Source: Novosphingobium sp. HII-3 (GTDB lineage: Bacteria; Pseudomonadota; Alphaproteobacteria; Sphingomonadales; Sphingomonadaceae). From it: a stretch of 64,000 nucleotides of DNA. The first letter of the stretch is position 1, and each line of letters opens with the position of its first letter. The translations under genes and the position numbers were made by a program. The stretch is from assembly GCF_002916655.1 (NCBI RefSeq), contig NZ_PPSM01000036.1, positions 186,001 through 250,000 of the forward strand, written 5' to 3'. Shown here one piece after another: positions 53,956-62,639 of the stretch. The notes beneath the pieces were generated by a model. That model was given only the letters and a program-made list of their open reading frames with translations. It did not search any database and was not told the origin of the DNA.

Positions 53956-54531
53956 ATGGCGACGCAGCTCTGGGTCGGCCTGGGCAACCCCGGTCCGCAG
54001 TATGCCTTCAACCGCCACAACGTCGGGTTCATGGCCGTCGATGCCATTGCCGAGATCCACGGCTTCGGTCCGGTGCAGAAGAAGTTCCAGGGTTGGCTGC
54101 AGGAAGGCCGGATCGGGACCAACAAGATCCTCCTGCTGAAACCAGCCACGTTCATGAACGAAAGCGGCCGATCAGTCGGCGAAGCCATGCGCTTCTACAA
54201 GCTGGAGTTGAACGCCCTCACCGTCTTTCACGATGAGCTCGATCTTGCCCCCTTCAAGGTCAAGGTGAAGCAAGGCGGCGGCCACGCAGGTCACAACGGG
54301 CTGCGTTCGATCGATCAGCACCTCGGCGCCGATTTCCGGCGGGTTCGGTTGGGCATAGGGCACCCCGGCCACAAGGATCGCGTAACCGGCCATGTTCTCG
54401 GCAATTACACCAAGGCCGAACTCGACCCGCTTGCGGACATGCTTGGTGCCGTGGCGGGGGAAGCGGACCGACTGAGTGCGGGCGAAGATACGCGGTTCAT
54501 GAGCGACGTGGCCTTGCGCCAACAGGCTTGA
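53956..54531 (+). CDS. pth: Peptidyl-tRNA hydrolase
   Basis: Pth releases peptides from stalled peptidyl-tRNA. The 191-residue protein has WVGLGNPGPQYAFNRHNVGFMAVD with the catalytic His, PATFMNESGRSVGEAMRFY with the key Asn, and FHDELDLAPFKVKVKQGGGHAGHNGLRS. Length and motifs are standard. Confidence 0.95.
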   Translation: MATQLWVGLGNPGPQYAFNRHNVGFMAVDAIAEIHGFGPVQKKFQGWLQEGRIGTNKILLLKPATFMNESGRSVGEAMRFYKLELNALTVFHDELDLAPFKVKVKQGGGHAGHNGLRSIDQHLGADFRRVRLGIGHPGHKDRVTGHVLGNYTKAELDPLADMLGAVAGEADRLSAGEDTRFMSDVALRQQA

Positions 54532-54603
54532 AGTGTCGAAACCGCTTACAAGTTAATCATCCAGTGCAGGTCGAGAACATCAGAAGCGTCTGAAATCTGC
54601 CCT

Positions 54604-54618
54604 TGGCACGACACTTGC
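54604..54618 (+). promoter_or_regulatory. Sigma-54 promoter of the PEP-CTERM gene
   Basis: TGGCACG, four spacer bases, then TTGC matches the -24/-12 consensus TGGCAC-N5-TTGC exactly, placing the transcript start near 54630. PEP-CTERM genes of the XrtA type are known to be driven by sigma-54 with the PrsK/PrsR two-component pair, so this supports the coding call downstream. Confidence 0.75.
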
Positions 54619-54660
54619 TTTGATGCTGGTAAGCTAACACGGGTAACTAGGGGTAGACTG

Positions 54661-55068
54661 ATGATCCGGAAGACCATGCTTGCGCTGTCGGTGGCAGCAG
54701 GCGCCACTGTCGCAATAAGTGCACCCGCGCATGCGACCTGGGGTTCGTACCACAAGCACTACTGCAACTGCGGTCACTCGGCCGGCAAGAAGCAGTGCGG
54801 CAGCTCGTCCACGAGCAGCTCCACCTCGGGCGGCACCACCACGACGTCCACCTCGGGTGGCACCACCACGTCCACCTCGGGTGGCACCACCACGTCCACC
54901 TCGGGCGGTAGCACCTCCACTTCCGGCGGCACCACCTCGACGTCGTCCGGTGGGTCGACCTCCACCTCTTCGGGCGGCACGAAGGTGCCCGAGCCCGGCA
55001 TGCTGGGCATGCTGGGTGCCGGCCTTATCGGCCTCGCCTACGCACGTCGTCGCAAGAGCCGTCGCTAA
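54661..55068 (+). CDS. PEP-CTERM sorting-domain protein, Ser/Thr/Gly-rich
   Basis: This 135-residue secreted protein has an N-terminal signal peptide (ending APAHA), a short region with spaced Cys residues, a low-complexity part built from TSTSGGT-type repeats, and a C-terminal sorting signal: KVPEPGML, a hydrophobic helix, then RRRKSRR. The exosortase (XrtA/EpsH) recognises VPEP. Such proteins are tied to exopolysaccharide production. Its gene is directly preceded by a sigma-54 promoter and ends at a strong terminator. Confidence 0.88.
   Translation: MIRKTMLALSVAAGATVAISAPAHATWGSYHKHYCNCGHSAGKKQCGSSSTSSSTSGGTTTTSTSGGTTTSTSGGTTTSTSGGSTSTSGGTTSTSSGGSTSTSSGGTKVPEPGMLGMLGAGLIGLAYARRRKSRR
54820..54918 (+). 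repeat. 24-bp tandem repeats inside the PEP-CTERM gene
   Basis: The unit TCCACCTCGGGTGGCACCAC plus CACG is repeated with near identity starting at 54820, 54847, 54871 and 54895, the first copy followed by an extra ACG. It encodes the repeated TSTSGGT peptide. Such in-frame repeats can expand or contract by slippage. Confidence 0.7.
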
Positions 55069-55077
55069 GGCGATCAG

Positions 55078-55108
55078 GCCCGGCATTCCTACGGCGCCGG
55101 GCTTTTTT
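55078..55108 (+). terminator. Terminator after the PEP-CTERM gene
   Basis: GCCCGGC (55078-55084) pairs with GCCGGGC (55096-55102), followed by six T residues. It lies 10 bp after the stop codon. Confidence 0.85.
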
Positions 55109-55124
55109 CCTGAATACGCTCCAG

Positions 55125-55159
55125 AAAAGCTCCCGGTCCTTCAACGGCCGGGAGCTTTT
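55125..55159 (-). terminator. Terminator overlapping the TPR gene stop
   Basis: AAAAGCTCCCGG (55125-55136) and CCGGGAGCTTTT (55148-55159) form a perfect 12-bp stem with T runs at both ends. On the reverse strand the 5' arm encodes the last residues of the TPR protein. It can work in both directions, backing up the PEP-CTERM terminator. Confidence 0.8.
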
Positions 55160-56658
55160 GCCTTCCGCAGTTCGCGGGCGATGGCGTCGTTGCCGGGGTC
55201 GAGGATGGCTGCAGCTTCAAGCAGCCGCTGCGCTTCGGCGCGATCACGATCGTTCGAAAGGCGCAAGGCGCCCGCTACGTACAGGTAGTCCGGATTGTTT
55301 CTGTTCAGGGCGACGGCACGATCGGCATGCGCGATCGCCGCTTCGACTTCGCCAAGACCATCGTAGGCGAGCGCCAGCCGCTTCAGCACTTCCGCGTCGG
55401 GGCCCCGCTTCAGAAGCTGCTGGTAGACGGATACCGCCTCTCGCCAGCGCCGCGTGTACAAGGCGCCCTCTCCCTTCTCGATCAAGGCCATCGTTTCGCG
55501 CACGCGTGCCGGCGCCAGCCGCATCTGCAGCCCGGCGGCCTCGGGAGCGCCTGCCGCCCGCGCCGCTTGCGCCGCGGGTTCCAGAACGTCCGGCCGCGCA
55601 AGCGTGCTTCGCGCCAGCGGCGCAAGCGTCTCCCAAGAGGATGCGGCATCGCCGGTCGCAAGCTGCGCCCGTCCCAGCATCAGCTGCGCATAGAGGTTGT
55701 GCGGGAAGTGAAGGACCGCGCGCCGGAAGATCGCTCGCGCCTGCTCCGCATGGCCGAGATGCAGCAAGGCCTCGCCGTACGTCATCGCCAGTGTCGAGCC
55801 GGGTATGAGGTCTGCTTCACGGCCTTGCAGCGCGAGACGGATCGTCTCCCATTCGCCTTTTTGGGACAGGAACTGGATGCGCATCGCTTCCACTTCCGCA
55901 TCGCCGGGCGCGAACCGCGCGGCCTGTTGCACGAGGTCAAACGCCTCATCCAGCCGGCCCATGGCATCATACTGATTAGCGAGGGCCAGCATGGGTCCAA
56001 GCCTGTCGGGGAAAGCGTCAACCGCGGCGCGATAGGCCGCAGCGGCTTCCTTTTCCCGCCCCTGAGCCGCGGCAAGGTCACCTCCCAACACCATCGTCTC
56101 GAACGATCTCGGCGCCATTTGCCGCATCCGCAGCAGCACGCGAGCCGCGCCGACGAGATCCTCCTCCAGCAGAAGAAAGCGCGCATGGGAGGCGGCCAGA
56201 CGGATGTCGGGATGCGATGCCATACCCCGGTCGTAAGCGAGCCGGGCGGCCTCCTTGTCGCCAAGCGCAAGCTGCGCCTCTGCCCTCACTTTCCAGCTTT
56301 CGGCATCGTCGGCGTCGCCGACAAGCTCCAGGGCGCGTGCCGGCTCCTGCCTCAGCAACGCGGCCTCAGCTTTCATGCGTGCCGTGTTCCCATACCCCGC
56401 CCGCTCAAGGCGCGCTATGGCAGCCTCTGCGGACACTGCGTCCCCCAGCCGCAAGTGCGTGTCCGCCAGGAGCGCCAGCACCTTCGCGTCCTCCGGCCGC
56501 TGGCGTAACGCAACCGACAACCTGACGCGGGCTTCCTGATAGTTTTCGGCCGCGAAATTGCGTTGCGCCTCTGCAAACGCCGCCTCCGGGCTCTCGCCGC
56601 ACGCTGCCAGGGTCAGAATCGCCGTAAACGGCAGAAGAGTGCGGGCGATGGACTTCAT
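55141..56658 (-). CDS. TPR-repeat lipoprotein
   Basis: The 505-residue precursor has a lipoprotein signal (ILTLAACG) and is made almost wholly of tetratricopeptide repeats, with units such as NYQEARVRLSVALRQRP and HAEQARAIFRRAVLHFPHN. TPR lipoproteins of this sort often belong to exopolysaccharide or PEP-CTERM (PrsT-like) systems; PrsT itself is much longer, so the assignment is open. It is convergent with the PEP-CTERM gene. The start at 56658 begins the signal peptide; an ATG three codons earlier is possible. Confidence 0.8.
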   Translation of the reverse strand: MKSIARTLLPFTAILTLAACGESPEAAFAEAQRNFAAENYQEARVRLSVALRQRPEDAKVLALLADTHLRLGDAVSAEAAIARLERAGYGNTARMKAEAALLRQEPARALELVGDADDAESWKVRAEAQLALGDKEAARLAYDRGMASHPDIRLAASHARFLLLEEDLVGAARVLLRMRQMAPRSFETMVLGGDLAAAQGREKEAAAAYRAAVDAFPDRLGPMLALANQYDAMGRLDEAFDLVQQAARFAPGDAEVEAMRIQFLSQKGEWETIRLALQGREADLIPGSTLAMTYGEALLHLGHAEQARAIFRRAVLHFPHNLYAQLMLGRAQLATGDAASSWETLAPLARSTLARPDVLEPAAQAARAAGAPEAAGLQMRLAPARVRETMALIEKGEGALYTRRWREAVSVYQQLLKRGPDAEVLKRLALAYDGLGEVEAAIAHADRAVALNRNNPDYLYVAGALRLSNDRDRAEAQRLLEAAAILDPGNDAIARELRKAKAPGR

Positions 56659-56791
56659 CTCTCCCACGCCTTAGCCCGAAGAACTGAAATTTTCGTCAAC
56701 CGGCTTTCGCCCGCCTATGGGCTATCGGCAAACTGGTAAAGTCGCGCGCAGGGGGCTATGGGCCCGCAACACACATGTTTCGGAGTTTTAA

Positions 56792-57892
56792 ATGGGTTTT
56801 CGTTGCGGGATCGTGGGCCTTCCCAATGTCGGCAAGTCGACCTTGTTCAACGCGCTGACCGAGACGCAGGCAGCGCAGGCCGCGAACTATCCGTTCTGCA
56901 CGATCGAGCCCAATGTCGGTCAGGTCGGCGTGCCCGATCCGCGTCTGGACACGCTTGCCGCCATCGCCGGTTCAGCCAAGATCATCCCCACCCAGCTTTC
57001 TTTCGTGGACATCGCAGGCCTCGTCCGTGGTGCCTCCAAGGGTGAAGGCCTGGGCAACCAGTTTCTCGGCAACATTCGCGAGGTGGATGCGATCATTCAT
57101 GTCCTGCGTTGCTTCGAGAACGACGACATCCAGCACGTCGACAACCGGGTAGACCCCATCGCCGATGCGGAGACGGTAGAAACAGAACTCCTCCTGTCCG
57201 ACCTCGAAAGCCTCGAAAAGCGTGTCCCGGCGGCTCAGAAGAAGGCCACCGGTGGGGACAAGGAAGCCAGGATCACCGCTTCCGTGCTGGGTCAGGCGCT
57301 GGAACTGCTGCGCGCCGGCAAGCCCGCTCGACTTACCCAACCGAAGGACGACGAAGAAGCCCGTGTGTTCAGTCAGGCACAGCTGCTGACCGCAAAGCCC
57401 GTGCTGTACGTGTGCAATGTCGAGGAAGAAGCCGCAGCCGAGGGTAACGCTTTCTCCGCACGCGTCTTTGAAAAGGCCGCCGCCGAAGGCGCCAGTGCCG
57501 TGATCGTCTCTGCCGCTATCGAGGCGGAACTGACCGGCATGGAGCCGGAGGATCGACTGGTATTCCTGGAGGAGATGGGCCTTGCCGAAGCGGGTCTGGC
57601 TCGAATAATCCGTGCCGGATATCAGCTTCTCGACCTTCTGACCTTCTTCACCGTAGGGCCGAAAGAGGCCCGCGCATGGACGGTTCACAAGGGCGCAAAG
57701 GCTCCCGAAGCCGCTGGTGAGATTCATTCCGACATGCAGCGCGGCTTCATCCGGGCTGAGACGATCGCCTACGACGATTTCGTCGCCTGCAACGGCGAAG
57801 CCGGCGCCAAGGAAGCCGGTAAGCTTCGCCAGGAGGGCAAGGAATACGTCGTCAGCGATGGCGACGTGATGCACTTCAAGTTCAACGTCTGA
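56792..57892 (+). CDS. ychF: Redox-regulated ATPase YchF
   Basis: YchF/OLA1 is a ribosome-associated P-loop protein that prefers ATP. The 366-residue protein has GLPNVGKSTLFNALT (Walker A), DIAGLVRGASKGEGLGNQFL (switch II and G3), and a TGS domain at the C-terminus (DLLTFFTVGPKEARAW, then QRGFIRAETIAYDDF). NVEEE in place of NKxD at the G4 position is the family's usual ATP-specific change. It follows rplY-pth in this region. Confidence 0.95.
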   Translation: MGFRCGIVGLPNVGKSTLFNALTETQAAQAANYPFCTIEPNVGQVGVPDPRLDTLAAIAGSAKIIPTQLSFVDIAGLVRGASKGEGLGNQFLGNIREVDAIIHVLRCFENDDIQHVDNRVDPIADAETVETELLLSDLESLEKRVPAAQKKATGGDKEARITASVLGQALELLRAGKPARLTQPKDDEEARVFSQAQLLTAKPVLYVCNVEEEAAAEGNAFSARVFEKAAAEGASAVIVSAAIEAELTGMEPEDRLVFLEEMGLAEAGLARIIRAGYQLLDLLTFFTVGPKEARAWTVHKGAKAPEAAGEIHSDMQRGFIRAETIAYDDFVACNGEAGAKEAGKLRQEGKEYVVSDGDVMHFKFNV

Positions 57893-57894
57893 AC

Positions 57895-57933
57895 GGCCTG
57901 CGCCCCGGCTGGCAAGGCCGGGGCGGCCTTATT
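57895..57933 (+). terminator. Terminator after ychF
   Basis: GGCC then GCCCCGGC (57902-57909) pair with GCCGGGGC (57917-57924) then GGCC, followed by TTATTT. It lies just past the ychF stop. Confidence 0.75.
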
Positions 57934-57952
57934 TGCGACGGTTTGCAAGCAC

Positions 57953-59242
57953 GTGCTGCTTGGCACGGTAGCGCTGCCTGTGCCTGCTCTGGCACAGGAT
58001 CATTCCGCTCATCACCATGTGAGCGAGCCCGAACCCTCTTTCCCGGTCATCGATACATCCGCCGGGCACGATCACGCGGCCATGAATCATGGAGATCATC
58101 ACACCGCACCTGAAACGCCTCCCGCCTATACCGTGGGTTCCGGCACGTCGCGGCTGCCTGGGCTGGACGGCATGCACGGCGGTCTCCACGTGAACGCGGG
58201 AGAGTGGATGGTCATGGCCCACGGCTACGTTTCCGCACAATACACCGACCATTCGGGGCCGCGAGGCGCCGACAAGCTCTATGCGCCGTCGATGGCCATG
58301 GTCACGGCGGATCGAAAGACCGCGTTCGGAAGCCTGCAACTTCGATCCATGTTCAGTCTGGACCCGCTGATGAGCAATCGCGGCTACCCGAACCTGTTCG
58401 CAACCGGTGAGACCGCAGGCGGCGAACCGCTGGTTGACCGGCAGCACCCTCACGACCTCTTCATGGAACTGGCCGCCCGCGTGGATTTCGACATCGGTGC
58501 GGCAAACGCCTTCATCTACGGCGGTCCGGTCGGGGAACCCGCGCTGGGCCCGACCGCCTTCATGATGCGGCGTTCGGCCCGGTACAATCCGGAGCCGCCC
58601 ATCAGCCATCACTGGTTCGATTCCACTCACATCACCTATGGCGTGGTGACGACAGGTGTCGCAGCCGCCGAATGGCAGCTCGAAGCATCCGCCTTCCGGG
58701 GCGCCGAACCCGACGAGCAACGCTGGGACATCGAGACGCCCAGGTTCGACTCCTGGTCAGTCCGGGCTAGCTGGACGCCGAGCCCGAACTGGGTTTTCCA
58801 GACGAGCTACGGCCACATCAACGAGCCTGAAGCGATACATCCCGGTCAGGACGAACGCCGCTTCACCGCGTCCGCTCACTATGCCAACGCCAACGGCATC
58901 TCCGCCATGGCGGCCTTCAGCAGCAAGGACCGCGAGCCGGGCCGCACGCTGACGGCGTGGCTTGCCGAAGCGAACTGGGATGTCGACGCTGCGAATTCCG
59001 TATTCATGCGGGCGGAAAGCGTGGCGAACGACGAACTGTTTCCCGATCATGACGATCCCCGCCATGACCAGCCCTATCGCGTTTCCAAGATCCAGGCGGG
59101 CTATGCCCGTCGCCTAAACATCGAGCCGTTCGAGCTGGCGCTTGGCGGTTCTATCAGCGCGTATATCAAGCCAGCTTCACTCGATCAGGCTTACGGTGAA
59201 AGCCCCTGGGGCTATACGCTTTTCGCACGGCTTTCGCTTTGA
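57953..59242 (+). CDS. His-rich putative outer-membrane protein
   Basis: The family is not recognised by name. The 429-residue product has a signal peptide ending PALAQ, followed at once by a metal-ligand-like stretch with many His (HSAHHH, HDHAAMNHGDHH). The rest is beta-rich with alternating hydrophobic residues and a C-terminal aromatic-terminated strand (YTLFARLSL), as in outer-membrane barrels. QHPHDLFMEL is another His cluster. Similar proteins occur near copper or other metal genes in sphingomonads, but none is adjacent here. The start codon is uncertain: the frame opens within the ychF terminator and the GTGs at 57941 and 57953 are the candidates. Confidence 0.7.
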   Translation: MLLGTVALPVPALAQDHSAHHHVSEPEPSFPVIDTSAGHDHAAMNHGDHHTAPETPPAYTVGSGTSRLPGLDGMHGGLHVNAGEWMVMAHGYVSAQYTDHSGPRGADKLYAPSMAMVTADRKTAFGSLQLRSMFSLDPLMSNRGYPNLFATGETAGGEPLVDRQHPHDLFMELAARVDFDIGAANAFIYGGPVGEPALGPTAFMMRRSARYNPEPPISHHWFDSTHITYGVVTTGVAAAEWQLEASAFRGAEPDEQRWDIETPRFDSWSVRASWTPSPNWVFQTSYGHINEPEAIHPGQDERRFTASAHYANANGISAMAAFSSKDREPGRTLTAWLAEANWDVDAANSVFMRAESVANDELFPDHDDPRHDQPYRVSKIQAGYARRLNIEPFELALGGSISAYIKPASLDQAYGESPWGYTLFARLSL

Positions 59243-59290
59243 TCGCCAGCGGCGGTCAGGGAATCCGGGCCGCCGCAACCCTTCCGGCAG

Positions 59291-59785
59291 TCAGCCTTCG
59301 CGACAGCGGATGGTGCCATCGGCCATATAGGCGACACGGTCCTGCGCGTCATGAACGATCAGACGCGCAGGCCAGGTGTTAGCATCGCCTGTTCCGCCTT
59401 CATCGGGTAGTCGGGCGAGATCGACCCAGCTGGCAAGTCCCACGTAGGTCGAACGCGCCCCGCCGGGAAGCGTCGCGCTTTCGGTTCTCGCCGCAAAGCG
59501 CTTCAGGTCCGTTCCGACCCGCATGAAGCCTTCATCCTGCGCAGCGATGAATATGGGATCCTGCCCATTCTTGCTGAAGCGGCACCCGGGTCGGTCAAGC
59601 CCATAGCGCGTCACATCGGCCTGTGAGATCGGCGTCGGTTCGATGGGCTGGAACGGTTCGCGGCTCATGCGCTTCACGATGGCCACGTCGCGGGCGTCCT
59701 CCGCCGCCTTCTGCTCAGCCGCTTCCTCACCACATCCGGCCAACAGGGCACAGATCGCCAAGGCCACCGCTATTCTCGCCATCAT
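59291..59785 (-). CDS. Hypothetical lipoprotein
   Basis: A 164-residue lipoprotein precursor (ICALLAGCG lipobox) with an acidic Ala/Glu-rich stretch after the Cys and a C-terminal domain containing YGLDRPGCRF and YMADGTIRCREG, each with one Cys that may form a disulfide. No function is recognised. It is convergent with the His-rich protein gene. Confidence 0.7.
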   Translation of the reverse strand: MMARIAVALAICALLAGCGEEAAEQKAAEDARDVAIVKRMSREPFQPIEPTPISQADVTRYGLDRPGCRFSKNGQDPIFIAAQDEGFMRVGTDLKRFAARTESATLPGGARSTYVGLASWVDLARLPDEGGTGDANTWPARLIVHDAQDRVAYMADGTIRCREG

Positions 59786-59998
59786 TTTCGCCCAAAAAAG
59801 CTTTTCGACATCCTGATGGGCAAGCCTGACGAGGTCGCAGCCGCAAGCATAGCCCCAAGTCCCGGATCTTCTTACCCATGCACGATCATAACGCAGCTGA
59901 CAGGAGGAAGCTCCAAATCGAAAAGCTTGGACGTGAACGCCCGATATGGGTGGGAAGCTGACATTGAAAAATCACCTTCTCTAAGGCATGCATTGCCC

Positions 59999-60409
59999 AT
60001 GAAGCAGCGCCTCATGATTGTCGTATTGGCGTTATTGGGGCCTGCCGCTTGTCACGGGCCCCAACCGACGTACGAGGCAGATTGCTCCGTGCCACCTGCC
60101 TCATTTGGCACTGCTAAGGAGGGAATCGGCCATCTCACGCCCCTTGTTGAAGCCACTATTGACCACGCTGGCGCAATAAAATGGGCGGGAAACTCCGTTT
60201 CGATCAGAGACTTTGAAAGCTACGTCATTCGGGCTGGCGAACTACTCCCCATGCCACAGTTGATCCTCAACCCTTCTCCTGATGCGCCATGCGAGAGTGT
60301 CGAACGGGTGAGAACAATTTTGGAGAAGGCTGAAATCTGTAAGGCCGATGGGCGTTGGTGCAGCGAGGGACATGATCCAAAAAATTGGCCAATCGTCGGC
60401 GGGCCATAA
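59999..60409 (+). CDS. ExbD-like-domain lipoprotein
   Basis: The 136-residue product has a lipoprotein-like signal (LALLGPAACH) and a domain with EATIDHAGAIKWAGNSVSI and MPQLILNPSPDAPCESVERVRTILEKAEIC, the strand-turn-strand plus helix pattern of the ExbD/TolR periplasmic domain. No transmembrane anchor of ExbD type is present. The role is unknown. The frame is open from 59816 but the ATG at 59999 begins the signal. Composition is clearly less GC-rich than the surroundings. Confidence 0.6.
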   Translation: MKQRLMIVVLALLGPAACHGPQPTYEADCSVPPASFGTAKEGIGHLTPLVEATIDHAGAIKWAGNSVSIRDFESYVIRAGELLPMPQLILNPSPDAPCESVERVRTILEKAEICKADGRWCSEGHDPKNWPIVGGP

Positions 60410-60477
60410 ACGCCTGCAATTGGGCGCGTGCCGCCGAACGGCTTTCGGCGGAAAGGGGGGTGGATTGCGACCTAATC

Positions 60478-60789
60478 CTACAGGACTTTGCCCTGCCGGT
60501 AGGCAACCTTTGCGTTGCCTTGCGCCTTAGTCCCGCGTTCCGTGACCGACACAGCCGGTATATGGTCGAGGCGCGTCAGGAGAATGCCGATGAAGTCGGA
60601 AACATCACGCTGGACGCCACTGGTTTCGACGTCAATTGCAAGAGAATTAGGATCGGTGCCGTAATTTCGCACTACAGCGTCCTCTCCGAAAATGCGCTGT
60701 GCAGCCTCGCGAATGAAGGAAGCCTGCTCTCGGGCAAGTTCACAAGGCATCTGTGACGGCATTGGTGGTTTAGCGGGCGGCATAGCCAC
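60478..60789 (-). CDS. Hypothetical protein
   Basis: A 103-residue frame with protein-like composition (REQASFIREAAQRIFGEDAV and a basic C-terminus). No motif is recognised. A + strand frame in the same stretch looks less natural. The neighbouring 60790-61041 stretch shows no gene or obvious element. Confidence is modest. Confidence 0.45.
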   Translation of the reverse strand: MAMPPAKPPMPSQMPCELAREQASFIREAAQRIFGEDAVVRNYGTDPNSLAIDVETSGVQRDVSDFIGILLTRLDHIPAVSVTERGTKAQGNAKVAYRQGKVL

Positions 60790-61041
60790 CTCTTAGTGCG
60801 CCGCAGCGATGTCCGCAAAGGGGCATGTTCGGTCAGGCCGGTTTTCTTCCCGAGCGGCGAGCACCGGACGGGCCGCTATAGAGCGCAGCCCTCGCCGCCC
60901 GGGATGGCGAAAACGGGTGGGTTTCTTCCTGAGCGCTTTCAGGTGAGGGAATGCGTTCGCTGCCATGCGTCGTTCCGGTCTCCGTTCATTGCTAGGAGCG
61001 GGGTTCCGATCCGCGAGAGGAGACCAGCTCCATCGATCAGC

Positions 61042-62529
61042 CTAGCTAGCCCGGTCCCTGATCTCGTGAATTACGGCCTGCACCCTACGCTCAAGACGTG
61101 GGGTATCGGCCAACGAATCCCGGAACACGTATGTTGGGGTCAAAGGCACATTGCTGCCGCGCTTGCGACCGCGGTAGACCTTCATCGGGACTATTGCCCT
61201 CCCGAAACCGCTTGGCAAAGCGTCTTTGCGGGCGTCCATGTAGATCGTGTCTGCCGACGTCTCCTGTCCGACATGCACGGCTCCCAGCGCGAGCCACAGA
61301 TCCGCAGCGTCGAGACAAGCCGACCCGCAACCGGGATCGGTTATCATAAGCACCGGCCGGCGAATAACCGGGGCAGGGACAGCCGGACTGGAACTTACCT
61401 CGGGTGCACTGACGTTCGACCACATGGCCTTACCCGCCGCCAGCGCAGACTCCATGCCGGTGATCGTCTCTCGGAGCCAGGAGCGCATTTCCGGCGAGCT
61501 AGTGCTGGATGCATCCAGCGCAGCGGCATACTCCTTGAGTGTCGCTATGTTTGCACGCGATGCTCGCCATTCCACCGCGTCTGAGCCCAAGTTGACCGCG
61601 TCCACGGCAGCCTTGCCCCAGACGAGACGAGCCAGTTGCCGGCTCCAGTCCGAAGAACCACCATGATTACCGCGCAGGTCGAGCACGATCGCGGGCGCGT
61701 CGCGAAGAATTTCCGGAGCAGCGGTCAAATGCGCGATCAGCGGCACGAGTGCCTTGGCAGCGGGGCCTTGCGGGTCAGCTTTGAAGTCGCTGAGCGTCAG
61801 CCAGACTGTGCCGTCCGGGAGCGTCCGCATCCCAATCGGTTCGGAGGCTCTACTGAATGTCCTGGCCAACTGACGATCGCGCTCAGCGGGCCCAATCGGC
61901 GTCCAAGTAAGCTTTACCCGCGTTCTCCTGCTGCCGACCTGGAAGGTACACGTAGCGGGACGACTTACCCACGGATTGCCTTCATCGACAAACAACCTTC
62001 CGCCTTCTTGCATGCGAGTGGCTGCCAAAAACCAACGACCGCTGAATTCCCCAACATTAGCCGCTGCGAGCGCGTCGGCAGTCTTCCCATCACAGTCAAT
62101 TAGCTCAGCACCGAGTGGAAGAGGTGACCACGTGGCCCGCGTGACCACACGCTGGCGGCCGTCATAAGCGATACTCGTCAGAAATCCTGGCCAGCGCGTG
62201 ATTAGCTGGGGTAACTTTTTGTCCCGAGCACCGCCAAAGTCGAGATGACCGTCATCAAAAGCCGCGGCATAGGCCCGCATTGCAAACCAATAGCCTGCAA
62301 AATCACGTGTCTGGTCGGCGCGCCGCATCGCAAGCGCGAGTTCCCGGTCATTCTGGCCGGCGAATTGCGGATTGGCGACGTCTGTCACACCTGGATGGTT
62401 TGCCGCTATGTCAGCGTGGAAAGCTTGGGCGTCCTGTCGGAGAGCGGCCGCCCAGTTAGTGCCGTCCGTCGCGCCGGTAAGCGTCAGGATCACTGCTGCG
62501 GCCCCTGCCGCCCCCGTTATGATTCTCAT
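61042..62529 (-). CDS. S41-like (C-terminal processing-type) peptidase
   Basis: The 495-residue protein has a signal-like start (ITGAAGAAAVILTLTGA) and an S41/tail-specific-protease-like C-terminal half: the strand IVLDLRGNHGGSSDW, followed by DPGCGSACLDAADLW where the Ser after CG is the likely nucleophile. The N-terminal half has HLDFGGARD and resembles the S41 helper domain. No PDZ domain was seen. The substrate is not known. The frame is open from 62643, but the ATG at 62529 starts the signal. Confidence 0.78.
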   Translation of the reverse strand: MRIITGAAGAAAVILTLTGATDGTNWAAALRQDAQAFHADIAANHPGVTDVANPQFAGQNDRELALAMRRADQTRDFAGYWFAMRAYAAAFDDGHLDFGGARDKKLPQLITRWPGFLTSIAYDGRQRVVTRATWSPLPLGAELIDCDGKTADALAAANVGEFSGRWFLAATRMQEGGRLFVDEGNPWVSRPATCTFQVGSRRTRVKLTWTPIGPAERDRQLARTFSRASEPIGMRTLPDGTVWLTLSDFKADPQGPAAKALVPLIAHLTAAPEILRDAPAIVLDLRGNHGGSSDWSRQLARLVWGKAAVDAVNLGSDAVEWRASRANIATLKEYAAALDASSTSSPEMRSWLRETITGMESALAAGKAMWSNVSAPEVSSSPAVPAPVIRRPVLMITDPGCGSACLDAADLWLALGAVHVGQETSADTIYMDARKDALPSGFGRAIVPMKVYRGRKRGSNVPLTPTYVFRDSLADTPRLERRVQAVIHEIRDRAS

Positions 62530-62639
62530 GTGACCAGTTAAGCGGCGAGCGCCTATCCAAGCAAGGCGCCCCGCTGCTCTCGCACGCAGATCGTAACGAG
62601 ACGTTTGCCATGGCGCGCCAGCAGCCACGGCAAACGGCC

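Noticed and set aside
60385..60756. Forward frame of 123 codons
   Set aside because: Overlaps the more natural reverse-strand frame at 60478-60789 and has weaker composition.
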